Shown: piece after piece, positions 1-9,429 of the stretch
Numbering within the stretch: position 1 is the stretch's first letter
Layout of the letters: each line of letters begins with the position of its first letter
NCBI GenBank assembly: GCA_003184365.1
Contig: NKYR01000011.1
Span: 1-64,000 of the forward strand
Origin: Evernia prunastri
Taxonomy: Eukaryota; Ascomycota; Lecanoromycetes; Lecanorales; Parmeliaceae
Length of the DNA: 64,000 nt
Direction: 5' to 3'
Made by a program: the position numbers and the translations under genes
The notes under the pieces: generated by a model
Seen by the model: the letters and a program-made list of their open reading frames with translations, nothing else
Told to the model about the DNA's origin: nothing
Database searches by the model: none

Positions 1-98
1 CCTAACCCTAACCCTAACCCTAACCCTAACCCTAACCCTAACCCTAACCCTAACCCTAACCCTAACCCTAACCCTAACCCTAACCCTAACCCTAACCC
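1..98. repeat. Terminal telomere repeat array (CCCTAA)n
   Basis: About 16 uninterrupted copies of CCCTAA begin at base 1, the C-rich strand expected at a left chromosome end. CCCTAA/TTAGGG is the usual telomere repeat of filamentous ascomycetes. The array stops abruptly at the start of a retrotransposon coding fragment with no transitional degenerate repeats. Confidence 0.97.
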
Positions 99-99
99 T

Positions 100-898
100 T
101 TTCATGTCCAAGAGGTCAAGTATTTAGGTCTCATCATTACCACTGAGGGCCTAAAGATGGACCCCAAGAAGATCAACACGATCCTCAACTGGAAAGCTCC
201 ACGATGTGTCAAAGACGTACAAGCATTTTTAGGCTTCGCAAACTTTTATCGAAGATTCATACACGGATATTCCAGAATCGCGGCTCCCTTATCAAATCTG
301 ACAAAGAAAGAACAGAAGTCATTTATGTTCCCCTGGGCCAGAGAGAGCTCAGAACAACAGGCCTTCCGAAACCTTAAGAAAGCATTTACAACTGCTCCCG
401 TGCTAGCACATTTCGACCCCGATAAAGAAACATGGCTGGAAACGGACGCCTCTGACTACGTGGTCGCTGCGATTCTTCCCAACGAGGGAACGATGGACAG
501 ATACACCCCGTTGCCTTTCTGTCGAAGAAAATGTCTCCTCAGGAGTGCAACTACGAGATCTACGATAAAGAGTTACTTGCTATTGTGAGAGCTTTCGAAG
601 AATGGCACCCAGAGCTAGCCGGAACAGCCCTTGAAGATCCCATCCGGATCCTGACTGATCATAAGAACTTGGAATATTTTATGACAACAAAACAACTCAA
701 CCGTCGACAAGCCAGGTGGGCCGAGTTTCTGTCCGAATTCAACTTCAAAATACAGTATAGACCAGGGAGACAGGGAACCAAACCGGATAGTTTGACTCGC
801 CGAGTGGGAGACTTGCCAGAAGACGACAATGATGATCGGCGTCAATATCAAAATCAAATAATGCTGAAACAAAGGCATTTGGACAAGGGAGTCAGACA
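100..898 (+). mobile_element. Ty3/gypsy pol fragment (RT end plus RNase H), truncated at both ends and frameshifted
   Basis: Reading from base 100 with no start codon, the fragment opens in the reverse-transcriptase C-terminal region (VKYLGLIITTEG, then VQAFLGFANFYRRFI). It continues through the gypsy RNase H with its acidic residues in TDASDYVVAAIL, YEIYDKELLAIV and ILTDHKNLEYF, followed by FKIQYRPGRQGTKPD. The frame changes once between about 498 and 510: residues before it read in the frame of base 157, those after it (VAFLSKKMSPQE) in the frame of base 531. The protease, the RT active-site half, the integrase and both LTRs are missing; the copy ends near the linker before the integrase zinc finger. 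It is a dead internal fragment squeezed between two telomere arrays. The family assignment is firm. How it came to lie here is inference. Confidence 0.93.
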
Positions 899-899
899 N
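899..899. other. Single ambiguous base (N) at the retroelement/telomere junction
   Basis: The only N in the window sits exactly between the end of the gypsy fragment and the second telomere array. Some pipelines use one N to mark a scaffold join, so continuity of bases 1-898 with the rest of the window should be treated as unproven. Confidence 0.95.
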
Positions 900-1045
900 A
901 ACCCTAACCCTAACCCTAACCCTAACCCTAACCCTAACCCTAACCCTAACCCTAACCCTAACCCTAACCCTAACCCTAACCCTAACCCTAACCCTAACCC
1001 TAACCCTAACCCTAACCCTAACCCTAACCCTAACCCTAACCCTAA
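900..1045. repeat. Second (CCCTAA)n array, interstitial or true chromosome end
   Basis: About 24 clean CCCTAA copies lie in the same orientation as the terminal array and end in a sharp transition to unique sequence at 1046. The purity and orientation are what a functional left telomere would show, which makes a mis-join at base 899 plausible. A retroelement fragment inserted into a telomere is the alternative. Confidence 0.96.
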
Positions 1046-1697
1046 TATTGTATGTAAGTGGTCCGTGGGACGTCCTTGAGTGATGGCGGGACCCTACATT
1101 TCGAAGCTATCTTTAGGCACTAGGAAGGCTTCAATCTCGAGCGAATATATTTGTTTTCGCACAGCGATGTGGGTCTGCGCCCTCGACGTAGCAATCTGGA
1201 GAAAGAATGAAGTCATTGTCGATCGAACTTTGTAAAGGCAGCATGCATGCCTACGCGCGAACACTAGGGATGTCACTCTGATTTCCAGCCGCTCCGTATC
1301 AATAGGGTTTCAGATTAGACGTGCATTAAGCCTTAAGCTACTGCGCGGAAGGCGTTGTTTAGTATAAAGTGTACTGCGAAGGTGTACTGCCGCCAAACAG
1401 ATTGGATATGTTGCGCACCGTCTTGTCTTTCAATTGTTCTATGACTTCGTGATCTCAAGTCTCGAGTCTGCAAAACAATACGTCAAATCAAGTGCCATCT
1501 TCATTTGTTCTCCAGCTAATTATGGAGAATGGTAGCCACCTTTGAAACATCAGGAGGTGAACAGATATTGCTTCCGCTTTGCCGAAGGTGCTGCGAAGAA
1601 GCTGTTTGGTGTTCATCCTAAGACTCCTGGTGCGGGAGCCACAAGTGATGCCTGCTTCGATGGGGAATTTCAATACACAAGGGTGCAATTGGGTGCA
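1046..1697. other. Subtelomeric stretch without a supported gene
   Basis: No repeat family or conserved coding signal was recognised. The open frame of the HET gene downstream extends back to 1536 but lacks an upstream ATG, so an unrecognised first exon or the promoter of that gene could lie here. Confidence 0.5.
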
Positions 1698-4237
1698 ATG
1701 GATCTTGAACCCAGTCGAGGTCCAATCTTACGCCTCCGGGTTCCGGTAGTCGATTTGTTGCAATCTTCAGCGCGATGCGGCTTTTGTCAGATAGTCGTTC
1801 GACTTGACACGAATGGTACCATGGCTAAAGGACGGTATGAAGAGGCGCAAGTCGATATACAGCTTTTCAAACCGGTCAAATACAACGGCACTTGGCGCCG
1901 ATGGGTAATGCAGGTAGCTCTGACGCTTGAATCTGAGAAGAGCAGAACTTGGCAAAATTCAAGGCTGCTGGCACTACTCCCTCGGTCTGGTAAGATACCT
2001 ACATCTTCGACCCTACTCGACCGAAACACGGAAATGCCAAACTCCTGACAGATAGTGCAGATAAAGTACAGGGGCTTAGCAATTTGGAAGCTGCAATGCC
2101 GGACTCTATACATGATCTTCTTGAACAAGCTAAGCGATGGGTACAGGAATGCGAAGAATGCCATACCGATTGCGCGCTCACACACGAATCCATACTACCG
2201 GTGCGAGTTCTTGACGTGCAAGCACTTGAGAGCGTAGGTAAAGTGAAGCTTATTGAGTCTACCGATCAGCAACAGGGGCGTTACGTGGCACTCTCGTATG
2301 TATGGGGGCGGGAACCTTTTCTGCGCCTACTAGATGGAAACCGTGAGACATTGATGGAAGCCATCCTTCTCGAAGCCCTCCCTAAAACGATCCAAGATGC
2401 AGTGCAGGTGACACGAGCGCTAAGTGTCTGCTATCTTTGGGTTGACTCACTGTGTATCTTGCAAGACAACGATTTCGACAAGGAACTGCAAATTTTGCAT
2501 ATGAACGCATACTATCGACAAGCAACAGCTGTAATATCGGCCTCGGGCGCAGTGGATGTGCATTCTGGCTTTCTGGAGTTCCAATCCACCGAGGATGATA
2601 TCTTTGCAAGAGTGGAAAGTCGCCTGGTAGCCGTTGACTCTGTACTTGGACGAATGCCAATTTGCCTTCCCGTCTACTATCCTTCTACTGGTGACCCACA
2701 TTAGGAGATTTGCCTCATAGACATCGACCCACCCCTGTATAACTATATCGCCGAGCCAATCAACAGACGTGGCTGGACATTGCAAGAAGCGAGTCTAGCA
2801 AGGCGTCTTTTGGTGTTTCCAGCAACAGGTGGCATCGTCATGCGATGTTCAAAAGGGGAAAGCTTTGCAGGCCATTTGCTCGGTAACCCCTTTCACGAGG
2901 AAGCTGGCTCTTTGCATGATGAGTTAAACACGACTGGACAATACGAGGATCAGGAGGACGACGAGATTGTGGTAGACGAGGATTCGGAAGAGAGTAGCCC
3001 GAATGAGGAGGGTACGAAGTATCACAGGGAGGTAGACGATGATGAGAATAGGCAAGAAAGACTGTATCGAGAAGTTGAAAGCGGCTTGAAAGAACATAGA
3101 ATTGATCATGATGGCAGTGACGAGGGCGTTGATGAGGGCGTTTATGAGGGTAGCGATGAGGGGGTTTATGAGGGTAGCGATGAGGGGAGTCATAGGGACA
3201 GTTATAAGGGCAGCGGTAGGAGCAGTGATGTGGGGCGCATTAAGAGCAGGGATGAGGCTATTGAGAATCAGACGCATCAAGAGCAGAGTGAAGGAGGAAT
3301 CCCTCCGTCGCAGCAGGAGGAGGCAAACGAGGAGTCTGCGACCGATCAAAGAGAGGATCGAAATGATGGAGATGATGAGAGCAGCACTGAAGCCAACGAT
3401 AATGTGGATGATAGCCTTGACGATGGACAAAACGTCAAGTCTGGGGAACACGGGAAGCAGGATAATATCTCCCGCAGTTGGTATGCTTTGGTACAAGATT
3501 ACTCCCAAAGAGCTTTGTCGCGGCCCGAAGACATCCTCATAGCTCTCGGGGCCTTAGCGCAGGAGTTTCATATTCTACACCAAAACATTCTTGGAAGCTA
3601 CGCGGCTGGCTTGTGGACCGAAAAGCTTAAAGAGGGGCTGCTCTGGCACCTTTCCTACCCACGTCACCCGGATCGTGAATCCTTCATTCCACCCAAAAAA
3701 ACGGCTACAGAGTATCGCGCACCCTCATGGTCGTGGGCGTCTTCTGAGCAACCTGTCGCATTTCGTATCCAGAGAGAGCCACATATAGTACTCGACCAAG
3801 AGATACCAGATGAGCCTACATGGTACATTGAGATCGTGGACTCTAGTGTAACGCCTCGGGGCGAACGTAATCCCTTTGGAGCCGTGCAAACCGCACATGT
3901 TGATGTAAAAGGTCTATTGACGCCAATACGACGGGTTTCTAGAAGTAGCGGGCACAAATCTGATCGATGTGCAGTTGATGACGTCGCCCTAGTGAAGGCA
4001 GATCGGACTTCTGACTACAACGGAACCGATCTCTTTGCGCCTGACTCGATCGAGGCTCTCGAAAAGATCGACTCTTCGTGTCATTGGCTTCTAGTCTATG
4101 ATGCAACGCGAGGCCGTGCAAGGGGACTTATTATTCGCAAGATAGCTTCGGGTCAATATCAAAGACTCGGGTTTGCTGAATTTTCAGTGAACGCTTCCGA
4201 TGTCCGAGGCGAACAGTGTGTTATAAGACTAGTTTGA
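1698..4237 (+). pseudogene. HET-domain (heterokaryon incompatibility) protein, interrupted by one in-frame stop
   Basis: HET proteins trigger growth arrest or death after fusion of unlike hyphae. An intron at 1990-2060 (GTAAGA, branch CTGAC, TGCAG) joins the N-terminal part to the HET core. The core shows RYVALSYVWG, then LPKTIQDAVQVTR with YLWVDSLCILQD, and finally RRGWTLQEASLARRLLVF. A single TAG at 2702-2704 lies between the second and third blocks. The same frame continues as normal HET sequence on both sides, and an intron covering the stop (2627-2704) would remove conserved sequence. CAG to TAG is the simplest lesion. After the core comes an unusual acidic stretch (about 2930-3460) with repeated DEG/SDEG/VYEG units, then the C-terminal block common to HET proteins (WYALVQDYS, APSWSWAS). 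ATG 1698 is the first in frame, but the N-terminus is uncertain. If the TAG is a sequencing error the gene would be intact. Confidence 0.82.
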
Positions 4238-5009
4238 ACTTCTCTTAGCTACCGTTGTCCTTCAATACGTTATTAAGTTGGAGAGTTATACTGTGCTAGC
4301 TGCCATACAATTGCAATAGAGATCATACTTTCGTGGTTTAGATTTACACGTGTAAAGACTTATTAAAACTATGTTAGAGTAAATCGAAGGCCGATTGAAA
4401 GCTCTCATATACGCATTGTTTGAAACTTCAACGCCGGCCGACGTCTCAATAGAGGAGGTGCAATGGATTCGACGAAAGCCAGCGAAGAAAATTACAAAGC
4501 GGACTTCTTACATTGACCCTGGATGCTGGAAGAATGCATCCTCTCGCCTTGGAGATTTCAATTTGACAGGTAGTCACTGACGCCAGCGCTGGGCGGAGTA
4601 TGGCTGGCTCAGGAAAAGCTGGCATTTTTGTAAGACATATGGTTGAGTGCTTCTCCTTACTCGACCCTGTGTGGAACATACTCCTCTCTTTAAAATCTCT
4701 GTCTGTGCTGAAACGTTGCTCGGGTTCGAGCTTTGGGCTGTCAACCTCCACCCTGCCAGTGTCGAACGCTGTTGCAGCCATGGATTCGGCAAAGCCGCAC
4801 TCCTTCTTGTGGGTCATCAGGTCGCTGTACTTCTCCAGTATGTCGCTGAGGTTTAGCTTTTTGCTTTCAAGCTCACACGAGATCATACTGAGAGCATCCT
4901 CCACCTCCTTCACACGCTGACGCTCATTCTCCAAACTTTTATCGAGCTCTTCAGCTTGGCGTTCGAGCATTCCTATGCGATCTGTTGCAACACCAAGATG
5001 TTCTTGCAG

Positions 5010-5014
5010 CGTGG
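5010..5014. repeat. Target-site duplication CGTGG, left copy
   Basis: These five bases immediately precede the TGTCAG start of the left LTR and match the five bases after the right LTR. Five-base duplications are normal for LTR retrotransposon integration. Confidence 0.93.
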
Positions 5015-5187
5015 TGTCAGCGTTTGCTTATTTGCCTAGTGCCTTCCATGCATTCCATGCATATTCCATCATTATTGCATTCATGTAGCTAGCCACTCCT
5101 TGTCCCCAGCAGCCATAAGTATGGCTGATGGTCCCATAGCTAGACTCACTATGCACTTTTCATCACCAGTGCTGTGCCCCGCTGAGA
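5015..5187 (+). repeat. 5' long terminal repeat
   Basis: 173 bp, the same length as the 3' copy. The near-inverted ends TGTCAGC and GCTGAGA suit an integrase recognition sequence. It carries a higher C content than the 3' copy at most differing sites. Confidence 0.93.
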
Positions 5188-5199
5188 GGTTATGAGCTT
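5188..5199 (+). other. Putative primer-binding site
   Basis: The sequence directly after the left LTR begins GGTTATGAGC. It recalls primer-binding sites of Copia-type elements that use an internal fragment of initiator tRNA-Met. The matching tRNA is not in the window, so this is a positional inference. Confidence 0.45.
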
Positions 5200-5265
5200 C
5201 CGGTTGATGCGGTGGTAGAAACATCCAAGCATCAAAACAACACCACCCTCCCCCCCCACCACAAT

Positions 5266-5442
5266 ACCCCAGGATAGAGGGGAGACGACAATAACAAAAC
5301 CACACATCAAGACCCCAGGATAGAGGGGAGACGACAACAATCACACTACAAGACCCCAGGATAGAGAAGAAACGACAACAACAAAACCACACTACAAGAC
5401 CCCAGGATAGAGGGGAAACGACAACACCAAAAAACCACACAC
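5266..5442 (+). repeat. Leader tandem repeat, four units of 41-46 bp
   Basis: Units start at 5266, 5312, 5353 and 5399. Each carries an ACCCCAGGATAGAGGGG-like core, whose CCCC and GGGG ends could pair into a short hairpin, followed by an ACGACAAC/AAACCACAC tail. The array fills the untranslated leader right up to the gag start codon. Confidence 0.9.
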
Positions 5443-5443
5443 C

Positions 5444-6037
5444 ATGGCTAAACCATTCAAATTCACCATGCCTGGAGCAACAGTCAACATCCCTACCCTA
5501 CAAGGGGCCTTCAACTGGGACCTCTGGTATCAAACAGTGTACGGCCTCTGTCAGATCGCAGGCATTCATCTCATTCTCATTGATCAAATGACAAAATCTG
5601 AAGAAGAAGAGGATCAATGGGAGGCCGCAAATTCATGGATCGAGGGTAATATTCGAATGTCCTTGGAATCCAGTACACACATAGCCGGTATAGATGGAGC
5701 CCACAACATAATCAAAGCACTGGAATCTGTCTACAAAGTCAAAGGCTATACCTTCCGGGAAGTCCTATGGAGGATTATTAGCCGGGCCAGTCTGGCAGAC
5801 TATCAGGGAGTCACTGAATATGTGGAGACTATCAAAAAGGCCAAAATCCGGCTAGCTGGATTAGGTCATAACTACACCTGGGAGATCACCACTTCGTTTC
5901 TTTATAGTCTTTCATTATTATACGAATCCTTCGTGAAAATCGTTCTGAACAGTCGAGAAAAGAATCACAATGGCAAGCTTCTGGAATCGAATTTCGATGA
6001 TATTATTGAGCAATTGTTGGATAGGGAGAGACGTTAA
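5444..6037 (+). CDS. Copia-type Gag polyprotein (short)
   Basis: This 197-residue frame has the layout of Copia gag N-terminal/UBN2-like domains: an opening with FNWDLWYQTVYGL, a central helical region (ALESVYKVKGYTFREVLW) and LIDQMTKSEEEEDQWEAA. Translation stops at TAA 6035-6037. The same frame then continues another 39 codons through asparagine-rich sequence and a damaged zinc knuckle (IECGNVHDKTCFF), so the stop probably truncates an originally longer Gag. Gag packages element RNA into virus-like particles. The ATG lies directly after the leader repeats. No pol follows. Confidence 0.82.
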   Translation: MAKPFKFTMPGATVNIPTLQGAFNWDLWYQTVYGLCQIAGIHLILIDQMTKSEEEEDQWEAANSWIEGNIRMSLESSTHIAGIDGAHNIIKALESVYKVKGYTFREVLWRIISRASLADYQGVTEYVETIKKAKIRLAGLGHNYTWEITTSFLYSLSLLYESFVKIVLNSREKNHNGKLLESNFDDIIEQLLDRERR

Positions 6038-6336
6038 GAACTAGCCTCCCAAAATCACGATAGTAAGACTTTCATCACAAAGAACAACAACAATAACAAG
6101 CCACCATATATCGAGTGTGGCAATGTTCATGACAAAACATGCTTCTTTCAACATCAAGATTAAGTCTTCGAATGATAACTAGAACGCAACAAGGATCGAT
6201 TGAAGAAGTATAATAATAAGAAGAACACTCAGAAGTTAAAGAGACACTTATTAATATGAGAGACTGAAAGAGCGAGATCAGAAAGCTAGAATAATACTTG
6301 GATTTGGCGGAATATTGCAGACGTTTGAATATCACT

Positions 6337-6348
6337 AGACAGAGAGAG
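6337..6348 (+). other. Polypurine tract of the LTR element
   Basis: A purine-rich run (AGA then AGAGAGAG) immediately precedes the right LTR, where plus-strand priming is expected. Confidence 0.65.
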
Positions 6349-6521
6349 TGTCAGCGTTTGCTTGTTTGCCTAGTGCCTTTCATGCATTTCATGTATATTT
6401 TATCATTATTGCATTCATGTAGCCAGTCACTCCTTGTCCTCATCAGCCATAAGTATGGCTGATGGTCCCATAGCTAGACTCACTATGCACTTTCTATCAC
6501 CACTGCTGTACCCCGCTGAGA
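6349..6521 (+). repeat. 3' long terminal repeat
   Basis: 173 bp, beginning TGTCAGC and ending GCTGAGA. About 14 differences from the 5' copy, most of them T here against C there. Confidence 0.93.
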
Positions 6522-6526
6522 CGTGG
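6522..6526. repeat. Target-site duplication CGTGG, right copy
   Basis: Matches 5010-5014 exactly and is followed directly by the resumed coiled-coil coding sequence on the minus strand. Confidence 0.93.
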
Positions 6527-6998
6527 AAACCTTCGACCTAGCAGTATTGAGTTGTTCACAGGCTTCCTTCTCGTTTAGTTTGGCAAGTCCCAAGTCTTCA
6601 CGAAGTTTACTGGAGGGTAAGTCTGTAGCCTCTCACGCGGAGTGCTCCGTTGAAACTTCCTTCTGCAGTCTTGAGACCTCGACTTCGGCCGCGTCGCAAT
6701 GTTCATTGGCAACACTTTCCTTTTGCTTCGCCCTAAGAGCCTCAGCACGATAATGGCGTGTTGTTGCTTCGGCTTCTTGCTTAGCCAAGCGTTCCTTATT
6801 TGTCTTGACTTCCTCTATCGCGAGAGTTTCTTCAATATCGTGAGATCTTGCTTTGCTCATCATAGGACATCTTCTCAACTCCTCCATTTGCTTTTGCGCT
6901 GTTTCTAGTTCCAATGTGAGTCCATCTTCACGCTCGCAGGCGTTGATAAAGCTTTCACGAAGGAGCTCCACAGCGTACGCATTGTCCATACTCGACAA

Positions 6999-7580
6999 GG
7001 GCGTCTAGATCTGAGCGTCTTGAAAAGGCTTGTGCCTTGATGATGTGTTGATTCCAGAATTTCACATGACTGTAACGAGTTCAAAATATTGCCAACTTTA
7101 ACATCTTCTGCTACGAGACCTCAGCAGGTCTTTTTCTTTGTAATCCTTATTGTGTAATTCAAATTGAAAGAATGTTCTTTGTCCTAGTCTTTGGTTTGAG
7201 AATAATTGAGGTAATGTCTTTCAACGAGACTCTGTAGAATTTATTAGAATAAGTATTCTCGTTAATCGATTACAACCTCGACAAGTACTCACAGCAGTAG
7301 ATTGTGTTGTTGCGAATCTCGTGCCAGATTAAGCTCTCCTTTCCTATTTAGCAGTTCCGGAGTTCAAACACAAGGAAATATCAAAGCCAAGTTCGGGGCC
7401 ATCTGAGATTATTGCACTTAACACGTACGGACGTATCATAAAATAACCGCCAAAATCAATATTTAGTGGCACGTCACCTAATTCTCTCACAAATAAGCAA
7501 GAGCACGATACAGAGGCTTCTCATTTTGGTCTTCTGTCTAGATAATTCATCAAGTACGTGTCTCTATCAGCATAGAAGAC
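6999..7580. other. Intergenic, AT-leaning, no gene seen
   Basis: This lies between the divergent ends of the broken coiled-coil gene and the membrane protein at 7581. It presumably contains the promoter of the latter. No repeats or conserved reading frames were recognised. Confidence 0.5.
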
Positions 7581-8215
7581 ATGGCGGGTCCTAGAATTAT
7601 ACCAAGTTTTCCGGCATGCCCCACGAAACGATCGCTCAGAAAGAGGGAAGCAAGAAGAAACAAGGTACGTAATACTCAACTAGTAAGAGGCACGATGCTC
7701 ATCAGCTACTTCAGATTACGCCTACGTACCTTCGTGAGACAGGCTACAATTCCAAAGGAACCAGAAAAGACCAGTATGCCAACTTTTTCCGCGTGGCTAT
7801 CCACCAGTTCGACAAATTACCTCTCACAATCGTCATCATCGCGGGATACCTACTCGGCATCACATTCCTTCTGACGGGCATCTGGATTCTTCTGAACCCC
7901 ATCGAATTCGCCAAGTCCACATTACTTCCAGCTTCGCCAACGGCTGTCTTGGAAGAGGAGGTGCTGCAAGTAGCGAGACCCCTTGCCCTCATGGTTGGCA
8001 GCAACTGCGCCGGCACCGGACTCACTACTCTCAGCTTGCTTTATCAGGGGCGTCTGCGAGCGTTGGGTACGGTGATGTTATCTTCAATGGCAATGGAGCC
8101 CGTCGCCATGTACTTCGCTGGGCTTTCTGGAGTCAATCTCAGTGCCGTCCTCGTGGCCAGTACGGCGGTTACTCTCAAGGGTGCAATGGGCTTGTGGATG
8201 GTTCGACGCCGTTAA
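7581..8215 (+). CDS. Small four-helix membrane protein (DUF4267-like, tentative)
   Basis: Exons 7581-7664 and 7715-8215 join in phase across a 50-nt intron (GTACGT to TTCAG) to give 194 residues. A basic N-terminus (KRSLRKREARRNK) precedes four hydrophobic segments: TIVIIAGYLLGITFLLTGIW, the ARPLALMVGSNCAGTG region, GTVMLSSMAMEPVAMYFAG and LSAVLVASTAVTLKG. The arrangement, with an NP turn after helix 1, resembles the DUF4267 family of fungal and bacterial membrane proteins, whose function is unknown. The basic N-terminus predicts a cytosolic start. The assignment is from memory of the family; the gene model itself is well supported by the splice phase. Confidence 0.72.
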
Positions 8216-9429
8216 GGACAATGCCGATGAGTGTTCAGGAGGATGAAAAGTGTGCTGAGGGCTAGTTGTGTTGAGGACTACCTCGGCAAATACATGGGCG
8301 GATATCAAGAGAATGTGAAAGCCCCCACTGATATCCTAAGTGTTGCCCTTTCCAACTAGTTGTGATAGTGGCGAAAGCAAATGGTGTTGGGAGATACCTT
8401 GGTACTATTTCACAATGCTGGATTCGTGCGACAAGATTCCAGAACAATGCAAGGGTCTCTAGAACGTTGAAAGCCCTCTACGCTTCCGAAGTACCAATCC
8501 TCTGCAAACAGTTCAGTTCTACCCTTTTCATTTATCATTTACTTCCTTTTAACGTCCTTCTAACGTGTGATATTTATGATTCGTTGTCAGGATTAGGCCT
8601 TACATGTTGGAGACAGAATATTGAGTCAGGCGTGCGTATGTAAAGTAAAGTACGGTACTTCAACGCTAAAGATAGCGATTTGTAAGACAGAGGTCACACA
8701 TTTTCCTTTCGATGCCTTTCATCACAATATCTCCGGTTTTGGGGGTTCAGGAGCTGGGAAAAGATTTGTTGCGGTAGGAAAGTGGGTCCCAAGGGATTTG
8801 GTGAAGGCTCTGCGTTCAGCTTGGACAAAGCGCAATATGTTTTTCGATAGCTGCTTGCAAAGCCCTCTTATATCTCGCGTGAAATAGGCCAGTCTGAAAG
8901 GCTTCGTCCTCCGGGCTTGGCACACTCGACAGGTTCGCAACCCACGTCCACCCCCGCACGAAGTTCTCAACCACCTTCCAAATGCCCTGCATATCCAAGT
9001 CTTCAAGTTCTCCGCACTAAAGCAGAAAGAAGCGACTCCGTATCTTGGTAGGCACGTTCTGGTGTTTTTGCATTGTGGAGAGTAAGGCTATCAACGTGCA
9101 CGAGTCTCAAAGGTCTCTCCGTCGGTTGTTGCACGATCCCGATGCTTGAATTTATTACCTTTTTGAAATACCGTGCAGTGTGGAACAGACGCACGATACA
9201 GTGAAGATGGAGAGAGAAAACATTTATACTGAATTCATCAGGAGATTCAGGTCTGATTGCGTCCTGTTGGCTAGATCCGGGCAAGGGCAGGATGGCACTG
9301 ATGGCATATCTGTGGTACCCAGCGGGACTTCTTCACATGTTCCGTCCATAAGTAACAACAAGCTAAATACGTCCTTCTGTCGCAAGCCAAGTAACATGAA
9401 GCAGACTCTTCGTTTAGCAAGAGTCTCGC
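8216..9429. other. Convergent intergenic region, no gene seen
   Basis: This 1.2-kb gap lies between the 3' ends of two convergent genes. The open frames here are short, lack conserved motifs and overlap one another. No repeats were recognised. Confidence 0.5.

Larger units (their letters stand above)
5015..6521 (+). mobile_element. Short Copia-like LTR retrotransposon, gag-only (non-autonomous)
   Basis: The 1507-bp element has two 173-bp LTRs (5015-5187 and 6349-6521) that start TGTCAGC and end GCTGAGA, and flanking CGTGG duplications. Just inside the left LTR is a possible primer-binding site, and just inside the right LTR a purine tract. The 1161-bp interior holds a leader with tandem repeats and a gag reading frame. 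No protease, integrase, reverse transcriptase or RNase H is present, so it would need enzymes from a relative. The LTRs differ at about 14 positions (roughly 92 percent identity), mostly C/T transitions, so the insertion is old or was hit by a transition-biased process. It interrupts a minus-strand coiled-coil gene. Confidence 0.93.
4446..6998 (-). pseudogene. Coiled-coil protein gene split by an LTR retrotransposon
   Basis: Two minus-strand pieces, 6998-6522 and 5014-4446, encode charged heptad-rich sequence (for example EELRRCPMM and LERQAEELDKSLENERQR). Removing the LTR element and one copy of its 5-bp target duplication restores one continuous frame through the insertion point (SKVST then LQEHLGVATD), which proves the two pieces were one gene. 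A second lesion is an in-frame TGA at 6633-6635, with coding-like sequence on both sides; CGA to TGA would explain it. The first in-frame ATG is at about 6989, and a stop lies just upstream, so the 5' end may also be lost. The protein resembles generic coiled-coil proteins and no domain was recognised. The C-terminal 60 residues are not coiled coil. Confidence 0.8.

Noticed and set aside
531..1079. Long plus-strand frame ending in an Asn-Pro run after the RNase H
   Set aside because: The Asn-Pro repeat is simply telomere sequence translated; the true element ends at 898.
2924..3508. 194-codon minus-strand hydrophobic frame opposite the HET gene
   Set aside because: It is the antisense of the acidic repeat tract, which mechanically yields Ile/Leu-rich translation.
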